From Eretmocerus hayati (Eukaryota; Arthropoda; Insecta; Hymenoptera; Aphelinidae), in NCBI GenBank assembly GCA_029851415.1, contig CM056743.1:20994905-21058904 (forward strand): a stretch of DNA of 64,000 nt. The letters are read 5' to 3'. Shown here piece after piece: positions 21,467-32,616 of the stretch. The notes under the pieces are model-generated. The model made no database searches. It was not told where the DNA came from and was given only the letters and a program-made list of their open reading frames with translations. The first letter of the stretch is position 1. Each line of letters begins with the position of its first letter. Both the position numbers and the translations under genes were made by a program.

Positions 21467-24400
21467 TTGCGGAAGCTAGAGAGCACTGCAAGGACCATCT
21501 AGAACGTTCTACCAACCAAATGCCACGTTGCGCGAGTCAAGAAATTGACGCTGGAACTTTTTACGATACTTTTTCGCTCGGAATCACTCGCGAATGGTGG
21601 AAAACTTCACGAAATCAGGAAATCCCGGTGTGTATTTGAACTTGCGGAAGCTCAGAAATACTGCGAGGACCATCTCATATGTCCTAGTTATCGAATGCCT
21701 CAAACTAGAGGTGAAAAAAATGCCGCTGGAATGATTTAAGACTCTGAATCCGACGAGATTCGCTCGCGAATGGGGGGAGAACCGCTGAAACCATGTATTC
21801 TAGGTGCCCATACAAACTTGCGGAAACTGAAAAGCACTGCGAATATCATCTACAATGATCCATCAATCGAATGCCCAAAGGTACGGGTTATGAAATTGAC
21901 GCTGGGATTTTTTATGAACCCTCTTTTGCAGGGGATCACTCACAAATGGTCGAAAAATCCTCAAAAACACGAATCCAGGCGTCTAAACAGACTTGCGGAA
22001 GCTAGAAAGCATTGCGAGGACCATCTAGAACGATCCACCAACCAAATGCCACGTTGCGCGAGTCAAGAAATTGACGCTGGAACTTTTTACGATACTTTTT
22101 CGCTCGGAAACACTCGCGAATGGTAGAAAACTTCACGAAATCAGGAAATCCCGGTGTGTATTTGAACTTGCGGAAGCTCAGAAATACTGCGAGGACCATC
22201 TCATATGTCCTAGTTATCGAATGCCTCAAACTAGAGGTGAAAAAAATGCCGCTGGAATGATTTAAGACTCTGAATCCGACGAGATTCGCTCGCGAATGGG
22301 GGGAGAACCCCTGAAACCATGTATTCTAGGTGCCCATACAAACTTGCGGAAACTGAAAAGCACTGCGGATATCATCTACAATGATCCATCAATCGAATGC
22401 CCAAAGGTAGGGGTTATGAAATTGACGCTGGGATTTTTTATGAACCCTCTTTTGCAGGGGATCACTCACAAATGGTCGAAAAATCCTCAAAAACACGAAT
22501 CCAGGCGTCTAAACAGACTTGCGGAAGCTAGAAAGCATTGCGAGGACCATCTAGAACGATCCACCAACCAAATGCCACGTTGCGCGAGTCAAGAAATTGA
22601 CGCTGGAACTTTTTACGATACTTTTTTGCTCGGAATCACTCGCGGATGGTCGAGAACCTCAGTGAATCATGAAATCCCAGTGTGTATTTGAACTTGCGGA
22701 AGCTCGGAAATACCGCGAGGACCATCTCATATGTCCTAGTTATCAAATGCCTCAAACTAGAGGTGGAAAAAATGCCGCTGGAATGATTTAACACTCTGAA
22801 TCCGACGAGATTCGCTCACGAATGGGGGGAGAACCCCTGAAACCATGTATTCTAGGTGCCCATACGAACTTGCGGAAACTGAAAAGCACTGCGAATATCA
22901 TCTACAATGATCCATCAATCGAATGCCCAAAGGTAGGGGTTATGAAATTGACGCTGGGATTTTTTATGAACCCTCTTTTGCAGGGGATCACTCACAAATG
23001 GTCGAAAAATCCTCAAAAACACGAATCCAGGCGTCTAAACAGACTTGCGGAAGCTAGAAAGCACTGCGAGGACCATCTAGAACGATCCACCAACCAAATG
23101 CCACGTTGCGCGAGTCAAGAAATTGACGCTGGAACTTTTTACGATACTTTTTCGCTCGGAATCACTCGCGGATGGTCGAGAACCTCAGTGAATCATGAAA
23201 TCCCAGTGTGTATTTGAACTTGCGGAAGTTCGGAAATACCGCGAGGACCATCTCATATGTCCTAGTTATCAAATGCCTCAAACTAGAGGTGGAAAAAATG
23301 CCGCTGGAATGATTTAAGACTCTGAATCCGACGAGATTCGCTCGCGGATGGGGGGAGAACCCCTGAAACCATGTATTCTAGGTGCCCATACAAACTTGCG
23401 GAAACTGAGAAGCACTGCGAATATCATCTACAATGATCCATCAATCGAATGCCCAAAGGTAGGGGTTATGAAATTGACGCTGGGATTTTTTATGAACCCT
23501 CTTTTGCAGGGGATCACTCACAAATGGTCGAAAAATCCTCAAAAACACGAATCCAGGCGTCTCAACAGACTTGCGGAAGCTAGAAAGCATTGCGAGGACC
23601 ATCTAGAACGATCCACCAACCAAATGCCACGTTGCGCGAGTCAAGAAATTGACGCTGGAACTTTTTACGATACTTTTTTGCTCGGAATCACTCGCGGATG
23701 GTCGAGAACCTCAGTGAATCATGAAATCCCAGTGTGTATTTGAACTTGCGGAAGCTCGGAAATACCGCGAGGACCATCTCATATGTCCTAGTTATCAAAT
23801 GCCTCAAACTAGAGGTGGAAAAAATGCCGCTGGAATGATTTAACACTCTGAATCCGACGAGATTCGCTCGCGAATGGGGGGAGAACCCCTGAAACCATGT
23901 ATTCTAGGTGCCCATACAAACTTGCGGAAACTGAAAAGCACTGCGAATATCATCTACAATGATCCATCAATCGAATGCCCAAAGGTAGGGGTTATGAAAT
24001 TGACGCTGGGATTTTTTATGAACCCTCTTTTGCAGGGGATCACTCACAAATGGTCGAAAAATCCTCAAAAACACGAATCCAGGCGTCTCAACAGACTTGC
24101 GGAAGCTAGAAAGCATTGCGAGGACCATCTAGAACGATCCACCAACCAAATGCCACGTTGCGCGAGTCAAGAAATTGACGCTGGAACTTTTTACGATACT
24201 TTTTCGCTCGGAATCACTCGCGGATGGTCGAGAACCTCAGTGAATCATGAAATCCCAGTGTGTATTTGAACTTGCGGAAGCTCGGAAATACCGCGAGGAC
24301 CATCTCATATGTCCTAGTTATCAAATGCCTCAAACTAGAGGTGGAAAAAATGCCGCTGGAATGATTTAAGACTCTGAATCCGACGAGATTCGCTCGCGAA

Positions 24401-24828
24401 TGGGGGGAGAACCCCTGAAACCATGTATTCTAGGTGCCCATACAAACTTGCGGAAACTGAAAAGCACTGCGAATATCATCTACAATGATCCATCAATCGA
24501 ATGCCCAAAGGTAGGGGTTATGAAATTGACGCTGGGATTCTTTATGAACCCTCTTTTGCAGGGGATCACTCACAAATGGTCGAAAAATCCTCAAAAACAC
24601 GAATCCAGGCGTCTCAACAGACTTGCGGAAGCTAGAAAGCATTGCGAGGACCATCTAGAACGATCCACCAACCAAATGCCACGTTGCGCGAGTCAAGAAA
24701 TTGACGCTGGAACTTTTTACGATACTTTTTCGCTCGGAATCACTCGCGGATGGTCGAGAACCTCAGTGAATCATGAAATCCCAGTGTGTATTTGAACTTG
24801 CGGAAGCTCGGAAATACCGCGAGGACCA
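21467..24828 (+). repeat. 526-bp trimeric tandem repeat array (left)
   Basis: Unit starts (ACTTGCGGAAGCTAG) lie at about 21,467, 21,992, 22,518, 23,044, 23,570, 24,097 and 24,622. Each unit consists of three related monomers of ~175 bp, beginning CTTGCGGAAGCTAG, CTTGCGGAAGCTC and CTTGCGGAAACTG. Units 1 and 2 carry older variants (for example CGAATGGT instead of CGGATGGT); units 3-7 are almost identical. A 131-codon frame recurs in each unit, but 526 is not a multiple of three, so the array cannot be one repetitive protein. Confidence 0.92.
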
Positions 24829-27042
24829 GCGCATCATCTCGTTGGCCGATTCTCGGGTCGGAATATCGTACATGAAGTGATGAATAACTATCATTCGACT
24901 CCGACATGACTCCTAGATCGAAATTGGCCAGGGGACCAAAATCCGCTCTCCGGATGAAAGAGTCGCGCAACGTTAATTTACATATCCTGATTCGATGAGA
25001 AGAATGTGATCGTGTTCATTTAAAAGAGCCACAAGACATCCTTAACATCGGAATAATCAATTTAATACAAAAATGAATGTTCAAACAAATTCGTTGAAAT
25101 CAATTTTTTCCTCGCCTGAGGACGAGATTCTCCTTCAGGAATGGCTGAGGAAAACCCATCTTCTATCGACTCCATTTGTACAGAGTCTCCGTATGGACAC
25201 ATTTCATACAACGATTACAGTACAAAAAATATCTCTCATCAAACTTTTAACTGGAATTCCCGAGAAACTCCTCTCCCGTTGAACAACTTCATACACTCGG
25301 CTAAGGATTCAATATTCCAGAATCAGCATAGAGCAGGACTATACAAGGATGATTAAGTATCCCGCGATTAACAAACCAAGAGTCTGCTCAAGCAACATCG
25401 ATATTGTCCGTGACAATTGTTCAGTCGAAACGTTCGGACGTTCAAAAATTCGATTTATTCACGATATTAATCGACGGTTCTCCCTATGATTATGTTATCA
25501 AATCGTTGAGTGACATCATTGTGATCACCTTCCGAACGAGAAAATAGTACATTACACAACGGGTGCAAGAAGGGTGATTTCCGCACAAGTTGCCGATCGA
25601 GTATGAGGAGTGAAATCCACGTACAGCTATTGAATTTCACGCACGCCCAAAAGTACACATTTACGCACGGGAAGCGAAGCGATAATAAATTCTCGAAATG
25701 TTTCAAAAAAGTTCTCTTCTCATAAAATTTTTGTAGTCTCTGCAAAATTCTAACTATTGTTGATTTCTGAATAATCAAAAATTTAAGGTTGTACAGATCA
25801 ATTAGATATTTGAAATAAGATCATTCCCAATAATTAATAGTTTTCGGTGATTTATCAAATAACAAGTCTCGGATACAGATAAGCCAGATTTTTGGTAAGT
25901 TCAATGATTTATTTACAAGATTCAAATGACTGTAAACAAGATTAGAGCTTGGCTTATTAAACCAATAACCGATTATTCGAAAATAGATTCAGAGTTTTTC
26001 CTCGGTTTCACAAAACTGAGAATCTTGTTGAACATTCAAATGGAGTATCAACTCATCAGTCATCTTTATCATGAACATTCTTATGAAAAGAATGTGATCA
26101 GACGGTGATGAGAACTAATCAGAATGACTAACTAACTCAATATAGAACGAAATCCACGACTGTTACTAACATTGTCTCTGTTGAACTCGCCCAGACGGCG
26201 TGTTAATACAGTATTTTGTATGATTCCACATAATATTTACAAAAAAATCAAAATATTCTTTGGAAAATACAACAATTTCTGGACTAGATAGTGAAATTCA
26301 AGAATGTTACAACCAAATTAAGTATAGTTATACTCATTCAATGTGGATGAATTATTAATTCCTGTCAACAAGAGAGAAATTAATCCTGGATCATCAAATG
26401 ATTACACAAAAGATAGTTAATCCCATACGAGCAGGTATACATGTATAGGTTCGACTGTATGCTCACCCACGCGTGCGTGGGACATTTTGGAACGTTTAGT
26501 CTCATGATTTGAGAAACATTTTCAAGATCGTCACACATCTCACAGATATGCCGAGTGACTTGTGCGTGATTTTACATTTACGCATTGGAATCTGTGTCAG
26601 AAATCAATTTCACGCACAGTTTATCGGTGCGTCAATGTAAAACTGAGCGTGAAGTTTTTTCCGTTTTTCTTCACACACTGCTGACAATGAAGAGAAGTTG
26701 GATTTGCGCACAACGCTGAGCACGAAATCGCAAAAAAGAAGATTATCACACAAAAGGCGTACAAAATATCATGCAACGCATGAACGTACAAGTGATCGAT
26801 GGAAACTGACAGAAATGAACTATCTGCACCATGTGAACCTGTGAAGGAAACTCGAGCTGTTCTATCAAACAGAAAAACAGAGGGAACTTCTCCGGCACAA
26901 TCTTTGTGAGGAATATTAGAACATAGTGAGGAGAAGAAAAGTCTTCATAACTGCTACAACAAAAATATGATCGTCAAGGAAAATTGAAATAACCCATTCC
27001 AAACTTCGATAGATCTAAACTCACAAGTTCAACTTGTACTTC
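24829..27042. other. Interior of the transposon without a recognised gene
   Basis: Lies 3' of the transposase. Several frames of 60-103 codons have no recognisable motif, and neither the missing N-terminal transposase part nor a RAG2/kelch-like frame is seen on either strand. TTTACGCA and CACGCAC motifs are frequent at 25,560-25,680 and 26,560-26,760, and may mark a nested, decayed repeat. Confidence 0.5.
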
Positions 27043-28161
27043 TCACGCAGCCTCCTGGAAATCTACCATGAGACTTTGTGCTTCAGGTGAGAGCTCTTTG
27101 GTGGTCTTTTCTCCTCCTACCCTCAGACTCGAGATCAATGGATCCGAAGCGAACAGTAGATAGTGGAGCACGTCTTCGTTAGAAGATTGCCTGTCACAGC
27201 ATCTACTGTTTTCCAAACGAGCCCGTTTCACCACTTTATTAGTGGCTTCTTGTGCCTCTTCGCTCAGAGTTCCCACTGGTACCGAGGTTCTTTCGACAAT
27301 CTGCCATCCATGCATGAAAGCTTTGTGAACAGATGGAGGCATCGGGTACCAACTATATTCCGATACGTACAAAGCCATTACTTCCTCAGAGAATTTCTTC
27401 ATCTTGACCGGATCAATCTGTTTCGTGCAATTGATTGCCTCAAGGAATACCTTGTACATTTCCACCAAACGCTCATTGATTCCAAGTACCCTTGCAGTTT
27501 CTTGTGGGTTCTCAAAGAATCTCCGAGAAGTGTTACCATCGTTAGAGGTGCCGTATCCGGTTTTCACGACATCGATTGTCAAACCTTTGAGATGTTTCTT
27601 GATACTTGACTGTAGCATATACTTCCGAGCGGTTCTTACGACTTGCAATACTTCACCTTGGGCCTTGTGCTGCTGGAAGTCCATATTGCATGCCACGTGG
27701 AACAAGTGCTCCAAGAACCTTATCCTGCAATGCAACGGAGACATGCCAAAAGCATAAAACTCCTCATTCACTGGGATATCTGGCACAAAATTCGCATTGT
27801 TCGACTGACTCGGCTTGGCATTGCATAGATTGCAATTGTTGCAGCATTTTTGTCCTGTGAGGACATTACAAGTCTTGCCATCGATCATGGTGCATTGACA
27901 TTCGTAGTAGATTCTAAACTCCGATCCGAGTTTTTCCATTATACATGGCTGCAAATTGTCAATTTTGGACTTATAATATTCGTATTCTTTTGTTGTGTTT
28001 GCAGCAGTTTCCTTCACGAATTCGAACTGTATTGGTCGGCAAAATTTCACGGACGATGGCGTCGGATTCTCCCATACGATCTCATCGTCTTCTGCAACTA
28101 ACATCAACGGCACCATACTGATCATAAACAGCGATGAATCAAGGGGCTGCTTCGAGACATT
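27043..28161 (-). CDS. RAG1/Transib-family transposase, C-terminal half (5'-truncated)
   Basis: The frame is open from 28,161 (in-frame stop just beyond, at 28,162-28,164) to the stop at 27,043. Numbering is from the first ATG at 28,125 (360 residues). Landmarks follow RAG1 in order: P-L-M-L-V-A-E-D-D-E (6-15, near the expected second catalytic D), C98-N-L-C101-N-A (RAG1 C-T-L-C-D-A, zinc), S-P-L-H-C (129-133; RAG1 D-A-L-H-C), N-D-G-N-T-S-R-R (195-202; RAG1 M-N-G-N-F-A-R-K), H267-K-A-F-M-H272 (RAG1 H-K-T-L-A-H, zinc) and E293-A-T-N-K (RAG1 catalytic E962 in E-S-G-N-K). The first catalytic D and everything before it are absent; the frame meets the repeat arm at about 28,159. No stop or frameshift lies inside. 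The enzyme would nick and join DNA at CAC ends if complete; this copy probably cannot cleave. Confidence 0.88.
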   Translation of the reverse strand, partial: NVSKQPLDSSLFMISMVPLMLVAEDDEIVWENPTPSSVKFCRPIQFEFVKETAANTTKEYEYYKSKIDNLQPCIMEKLGSEFRIYYECQCTMIDGKTCNVLTGQKCCNNCNLCNAKPSQSNNANFVPDIPVNEEFYAFGMSPLHCRIRFLEHLFHVACNMDFQQHKAQGEVLQVVRTARKYMLQSSIKKHLKGLTIDVVKTGYGTSNDGNTSRRFFENPQETARVLGINERLVEMYKVFLEAINCTKQIDPVKMKKFSEEVMALYVSEYSWYPMPPSVHKAFMHGWQIVERTSVPVGTLSEEAQEATNKVVKRARLENSRCCDRQSSNEDVLHYLLFASDPLISSLRVGGEKTTKELSPEAQSLMVDFQEAA

Positions 28162-31100
28162 TCATAACCCCTACCTTTGGGCATTCGATTGATGGATCAT
28201 TGTAGATGATATTCGCAGTGCTTTTCAGTTTCCGGAAGTTTGTATGGGCACCTAGAATACATGGTTTCAGGGGTTCTCCCCCCATTCGCGAGCGAATCTC
28301 GTCGGATTCAGAGTCTTAAATCATTCCAGCGGCATTTTTTCCACCTCTAGTTTGGGGCATTTGATAACTAGGACATATGAGATGGTCCTCGCGGTATTTC
28401 CGAGCTTCCGCAAGTTCAAATACACACTGGGATTTCATGATTCACTGAGGTTCTCGACCATCCGCGAGTGATTCCGAGCGAAAAAGTATCGTAAAAAGTT
28501 CCAGCGTCAATTTCTTGACTCGCGCAACGTGGCATTTGGTTGGTGGATCGTTCTAGATGGTCCTCGCAATGCTTTCTAGCTTCCGCAAGTCTGTTGAGAC
28601 GCCTGGATTCGTGTTTTTGAGGATTTTTCGACCATTTGTGAGTGATCCCCTGCAAAAGAGGGTTCATAAAGAATCCCAGCGTCAATTTCATAACCCCTAC
28701 CTTTGGGCATTCGATTGATGGATCATTGTAGATGATATTCGCAGTGCTTTTCAGTTTCCGCAAGTTTGTATGGGCACCTAGAATACATGGTTTCAGGGGT
28801 TCTCCCCCCATTCGCGAGCGAATCTCGTCGGATTCAGAGTCTTAAATCATTCCAGCGGCATTTTTTCCACCTCTAGTTTGAGGCATTTGATAACTAGGAC
28901 ATATGAGATGGTCCTCGCGGTATTTCCGAGCTTCCGCAAGTTCAAATACACACTGGGATTTCATGATTCACTGAGGTTCTCGACCATCCGCGAGTGATTC
29001 CGAGCGAAAAAGTATCGTAAAAAGTTCCAGCGTCAATTTCTTGACTCGCGCAACGTGGCATTTGGTTGGTGGATCGTTCTAGATGGTCCTCGCAATGCTT
29101 TCTAGCTTCCGCAAGTCTGTTTAGACGCCTGGATTCGTGTTTTTGAGGATTTTTCGACCATTTGTGAGTGATCCCCTGCAAAAGAGGGTTCATAAAAAAT
29201 CCCAGCGTCAATTTCATAACCCCTACCTTTGGGCATTCGATTGATGGATCATTGTAGATGATATTCGCAGTGCTTTTCAGTTTCCGCAAGTTTGTATGGG
29301 CACCTAGAATACATGGTTTCAGGGGTTCTCCCCCCATTCGCGAGCGAATCTCGTCGGATTCAGAGTCTTAAATCATTCCAGCGGCATTTTTTCCACCTCT
29401 AGTTTGGGGCATTTGATAACTAGGACATATGAGATGGTCCTCGCGGTATTTCCGAGCTTCCGCAAGTTCAAATACACACTGGGATTTCATGATTCACTGA
29501 GGTTCTCGACCATCCGCGAGTGATTCCGAGCGAAAAAGTATCGTAAAAAGTTCCAGCGTCAATTTCTTGACTCGCGCAACGTGGCATTTGGTTGGTGGAT
29601 CGTTCTAGATGGTCCTCGCAATGCTTTCTAGCTTCCGCAAGTCTGTTGAGACGCCTGGATTCGTGTTTTTGAGGATTTTTCGACCATTTGTGAGTGATCC
29701 CCTGCAAAAGAGGGTTCATAAAGAATCCCAGCGTCAATTTCATAACCCCTACCTTTGGGCATTCGATTGATGGATCATTGTAGATGATATTCGCAGTGCT
29801 TTTCAGTTTCCGCAAGTTTGTATGGGCACCTAGAATACATGGTTTCAGGGGTTCTCCCCCCATTCGCGAGCGAATCTCGTCGGATTCAGAGTCTTAAATC
29901 ATTCCAGCGGCATTTTTTCCACCTCTAGTTTGAGGCATTTGATAACTAGGACATATGAGATGGTCCTCGCGGTATTTCCGAGCTTCCGCAAGTTCAAATA
30001 CACACTGGGATTTCATGATTCACTGAGGTTCTCGACCATCCGCGAGTGATTCCGAGCGAAAAAGTATCGTAAAAAGTTCCAGCGTCAATTTCTTGACTCG
30101 CGCAACGTGGCATTTGGTTGGTGGATCGTTCTAGATGGTCCTCGCAATGCTTTCTAGCTTCCGCAAGTCTGTTTAGACGCCTGGATTCGTGTTTTTGAGG
30201 ATTTTTCGACCATTTGTGAGTGATCCCCTGCAAAAGAGGGTTCATAAAAAATCCCAGCGTCAATTTCATAACCCCTACCTTTGGGCATTCGATTGATGGA
30301 TCATTGTAGATGATATTCGCAGTGCTTTTCAGTTTCCGCAAGTTTGTATGGGCACCTAGAATACATGGTTTCAGGGGTTCTCCCCCCATTCGCGAGCGAA
30401 TCTCGTCGGATTCAGAGTCTTAAATCATTCCAGCGGCATTTTTCTCACCTCTAGTTTGAGGCATTCGATAACTAGGACATATGAGATGGTCCTCGCAGTA
30501 TTTCTGAGCTTCCGCAAGTTCAAATACACACCGGGATTTCCTGATTTCGTGAAGTTTTCTACCATTCGCGAGTGATTCCGAGCGAAAAAGTATCGTAAAA
30601 AGTTCCAGCGTCAATTTCTTGACTCGCGCAACGTGGCATTTGGTTGGTGGATCGTTCTAGATGGTCCTCGCAATGCTTTCTAGCTTCCGCAAGTCTGTTT
30701 AGACGCCTGGATTCGTGTTTTTGAGGATTTTTCGACCATTTGTGAGTGATCCCCTGCAAAAGAGGGTTCATAAAAAATCCCAGCGTCAATTTCATAACCC
30801 GTACCTTTGGGCATTCGATTGATGGATCATTGTAGATGATATTCGCAGTGCTTTTCAGTTTCCGCAAGTTTGTATGGGCACCTAGAATACATGGTTTCAG
30901 CGGTTCTCCCCCCATTCGCGAGCGAATCTCGTCGGATTCAGAGTCTTAAATCATTCCAGCGGCATTTTTTTCACCTCTAGTTTGAGTCATTCGATAACTA
31001 GGACATATGAGATGGTCCTCGCAGTATTTCTGAGCTTCCGCAAGTTCAAATACACACCGGGATTTCCTGATTTCGTGAAGTTTTCCACCATTCGCGAGTG

Positions 31101-31218
31101 ATTCCGAGCGAAAAAGTATCGTAAAAAGTTCCAGCGTCAATTTCTTGACTCGCGCAACGTGGCATTTGGTTGGTAGAACGTTCTAGATGGTCCTTGCAGT
31201 GCTCTCTAGCTTCCGCAA
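28159..31218 (-). repeat. 526-bp trimeric tandem repeat array (right)
   Basis: Unit spacing of 526 bp is seen in the recurring frames at 28,416, 28,942, 29,468 and 29,994. The two units nearest the end (about 30,520-31,218) carry the same older variants as the outermost left units, so the variant order is mirrored in both arms. Confidence 0.92.
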
Positions 31219-31599
31219 GTCGTTCTGCAGTCTCGAAGTCACCAATTGTCCAACAAAGAGGTCGAGAAAGCATCTATCCCGAGTGAGTTGCAAGTCTGAC
31301 CAATTTTGGGCGTTTGCAACGTATCATAGACGAATAAATAACCCAGGAAAGTGGTAAAGGGTTGTATACACATCCCGAAGACCATATAGGTCAGTTCGGA
31401 TGGTTTTGAGCCAAAAATCATATGCCTAGTAAGTAGGAATGTGTAGTATTCTCCTCTCGGATCGAGTTCAACATCCCATACGCTCTATAGATCCAAGAAC
31501 GATTATTTCCAAAATTGTTGCAGTGCCTTGAGGTGGAGAATGAAAAAACGAAGAAAATCCGTTTTGGATCGATCCAATCGGTCAAAAATTCGCGTGGAT

Positions 31600-31608
31600 A
31601 CGATTTGT
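31600..31608 (-). promoter_or_regulatory. Possible nonamer-like site 23 bp inside the right end
   Basis: Mirror image of 21,077-21,085: ACAAATCGT on the minus strand, 23 bases from the CACTGTG end. Both ends therefore carry the same 23-bp spacing, unlike the 12/23 pair of RAG substrates. Confidence 0.4.
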
Positions 31609-31638
31609 GCCGCAAAATGCATGTTTCGCCCCACTGTG

Positions 31639-31643
31639 CCCCG
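31639..31643. repeat. Target-site duplication CCCCG (right)
   Basis: CCCCG directly follows the CACTGTG end, matching 21,042-21,046. Confidence 0.85.
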
Positions 31644-32052
31644 TGGTAAAAAAAAGAAGATTTGCGTGCCGCGGAGAATAAACAGAGATGTGAATATTCG
31701 GACCCGAACACAGAAGTCAGTCACTCGCAGGGAAGTATGTAGGCTTTCAGAAGGTACTGGTAACATTTGCAAAGGAACGGTTGACGCGGCGGAGGCCAAT
31801 GTACAGGAGTTATGAGAAAAATTTTCGATATCTCTTATACAGCAACCTCAGTCTTTTTCCGTCAATCGCGAGAAGGGTTCCTTTTGACAGAGGAAAGTAC
31901 AATTCAGAGATGGAAAAGCAATTATATATTCTTACATTACTATATTGTCGTCCTTCCACGATCTCGAGTCATTATCCTTCATCGCACGCAACAGTGGATG
32001 TGGGTTCTTGAGCTTTTTCTGAGGCCCGATCCTGGAGCGGAAAATGCCGCAA
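31644..32052. other. Right flank of the Transib-like element; no gene recognised
   Basis: Short overlapping frames on both strands, none with recognisable motifs. Confidence 0.3.
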
Positions 32053-32060
32053 TGCCACCC
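32053..32060. repeat. 8-bp target-site duplication (left) of the hAT-like MITE
   Basis: TGCCACCC is repeated at 32,292-32,299 on the other side of the element. Confidence 0.8.
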
Positions 32061-32291
32061 TAATGAGCCTAAAGTAGTGAGATGCAGATGTGGCCCCTAT
32101 CGCGGGGCCTGCGAGCAAAATTATCAAAAATCCGAGTGAGCTCATTGGTCTCGCGGAGAGAATGAAAGGGCCCAGCGGAAAGCCGTATGCGTAACACGTC
32201 GTCTTCTGTATTGTTACTTTTCGTAAACTTTTTGTTTCAGCCAATGAGCGTGAGATTTTATCCTCTGCATCTCACTACTTGGGGCTCACTA
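32061..32291. mobile_element. hAT-like MITE, 231 bp
   Basis: The ends are inverted repeats of about 25 bp (TAATGAGCC... against TAGTGAGCC..., sharing AAGTAGTGAGATGCAGA). The flanking 8-bp duplication TGCCACCC is the length typical of hAT transposons. The interior is non-coding. It sits just inside the end of the neighbouring minus-strand frame and supplies that frame's stop region. Confidence 0.78.
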
Positions 32292-32616
32292 TGCCACCCA
32301 GACCAGAAACAGTAGCCCTCGCCTCAATGAAGAGACGCCATTCATCAGGGACATGTAGGTATAGCAGTTCGAGAAACAAGCCATCAACATCATGACAATA
32401 TGAACTACCATCCTTATCCGAAAATAACTCGGCAAACGGGGATTGTCGATCTCTATAGAATGTAATACGAACGTCTTTCTCGATTGGATTCATTTTCCTG
32501 AGTCGAGAAGGTAAAAGTTCTGACTTAGTCTTCGACAGATCCAAAGCTCTCATCATCTCATTCAGCCTTTCTTGATTGAATAACACATGCTTTTGCTCAT
32601 TCTGTTTCTTAGTCAC
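32275..32616 (-). pseudogene. Fragment of a recurrent arthropod repeat-associated protein
   Basis: The 113-codon frame contains L-S-K-T-K-S-E-L-L-P-S-R-L, D-V-R-I-T-F-Y-R-D-R, S-Y-C-H-D-V-D-G-L-F-L-E-L and E-W-R-L-F-I-E. From memory of family patterns, this resembles the N-terminal part of an uncharacterised protein found in many copies in arthropod and cnidarian genomes and usually treated as transposon-derived (pattern L-L-x-S-R-L, Y-C-x-D-V-x-G-L, E-W-R-L-F-I-D). The expected continuation after W-R-L-F-I is missing, because the sequence changes and then hits the hAT-like MITE. A database search would settle the identity. Confidence 0.45.

Larger units (their letters stand above)
21047..24828 (+). 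repeat. Left inverted arm
   Basis: The outer ~420 bp are single copy within the arm (terminal 21,047 to about 21,466). The rest (21,467-24,828) is about 6.4 copies of a 526-bp tandem repeat. The arm ends inside the second monomer of a unit, where GAGGACCA changes to unique DNA. It is about 300 bp longer than the right arm. Confidence 0.9.
21047..31638 (-). mobile_element. Transib/RAG1-superfamily DNA transposon, 10,592 bp, with giant inverted arms
   Basis: The element begins CACAGTGGGGCGAAAC and ends with its complement, GTTTCGCCCCACTGTG. It is bracketed by the direct repeat CCCCG. CACAGTG is identical to the heptamer of V(D)J recombination signals, and Transib elements are known to share this type of end, 5-bp GC-rich duplications and RAG1 ancestry. 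The arms (21,047-24,828 and 28,159-31,638) are long inverted repeats. Between them are ~2.2 kb without a gene and the C-terminal half of a transposase (27,043-28,161, minus strand). No RAG2-like frame is visible. The element is probably unable to move by itself because the N-terminal catalytic part is missing, but its ends look intact. Confidence 0.9.
28159..31638 (-). repeat. Right inverted arm
   Basis: Inverted counterpart of the left arm, about 3,480 bp, joined to the transposase frame at ATTTCATAACCCC, inside the third monomer of a unit. It carries about 5.8 units of the 526-bp repeat followed by the ~420-bp terminal part. Single-base differences from the left arm are few. Confidence 0.9.

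Noticed and set aside
21467..24828. CRISPR-like array
   Set aside because: The repeats are 175/526 bp and contiguous, with no short repeat-spacer structure, in a eukaryotic transposon.
24829..27042. RAG2-like partner gene in the transposon interior
   Set aside because: No kelch-like glycine pairs, PHD cysteines or long open frame are visible on either strand.
22296..30389. Repeated 131-codon ORFs in both transposon arms as a conserved multicopy gene
   Set aside because: They follow the 526-bp repeat exactly, the period is not a multiple of three, and other frames and monomers in the same unit are just as conserved. Repeat homogenisation explains the conservation.
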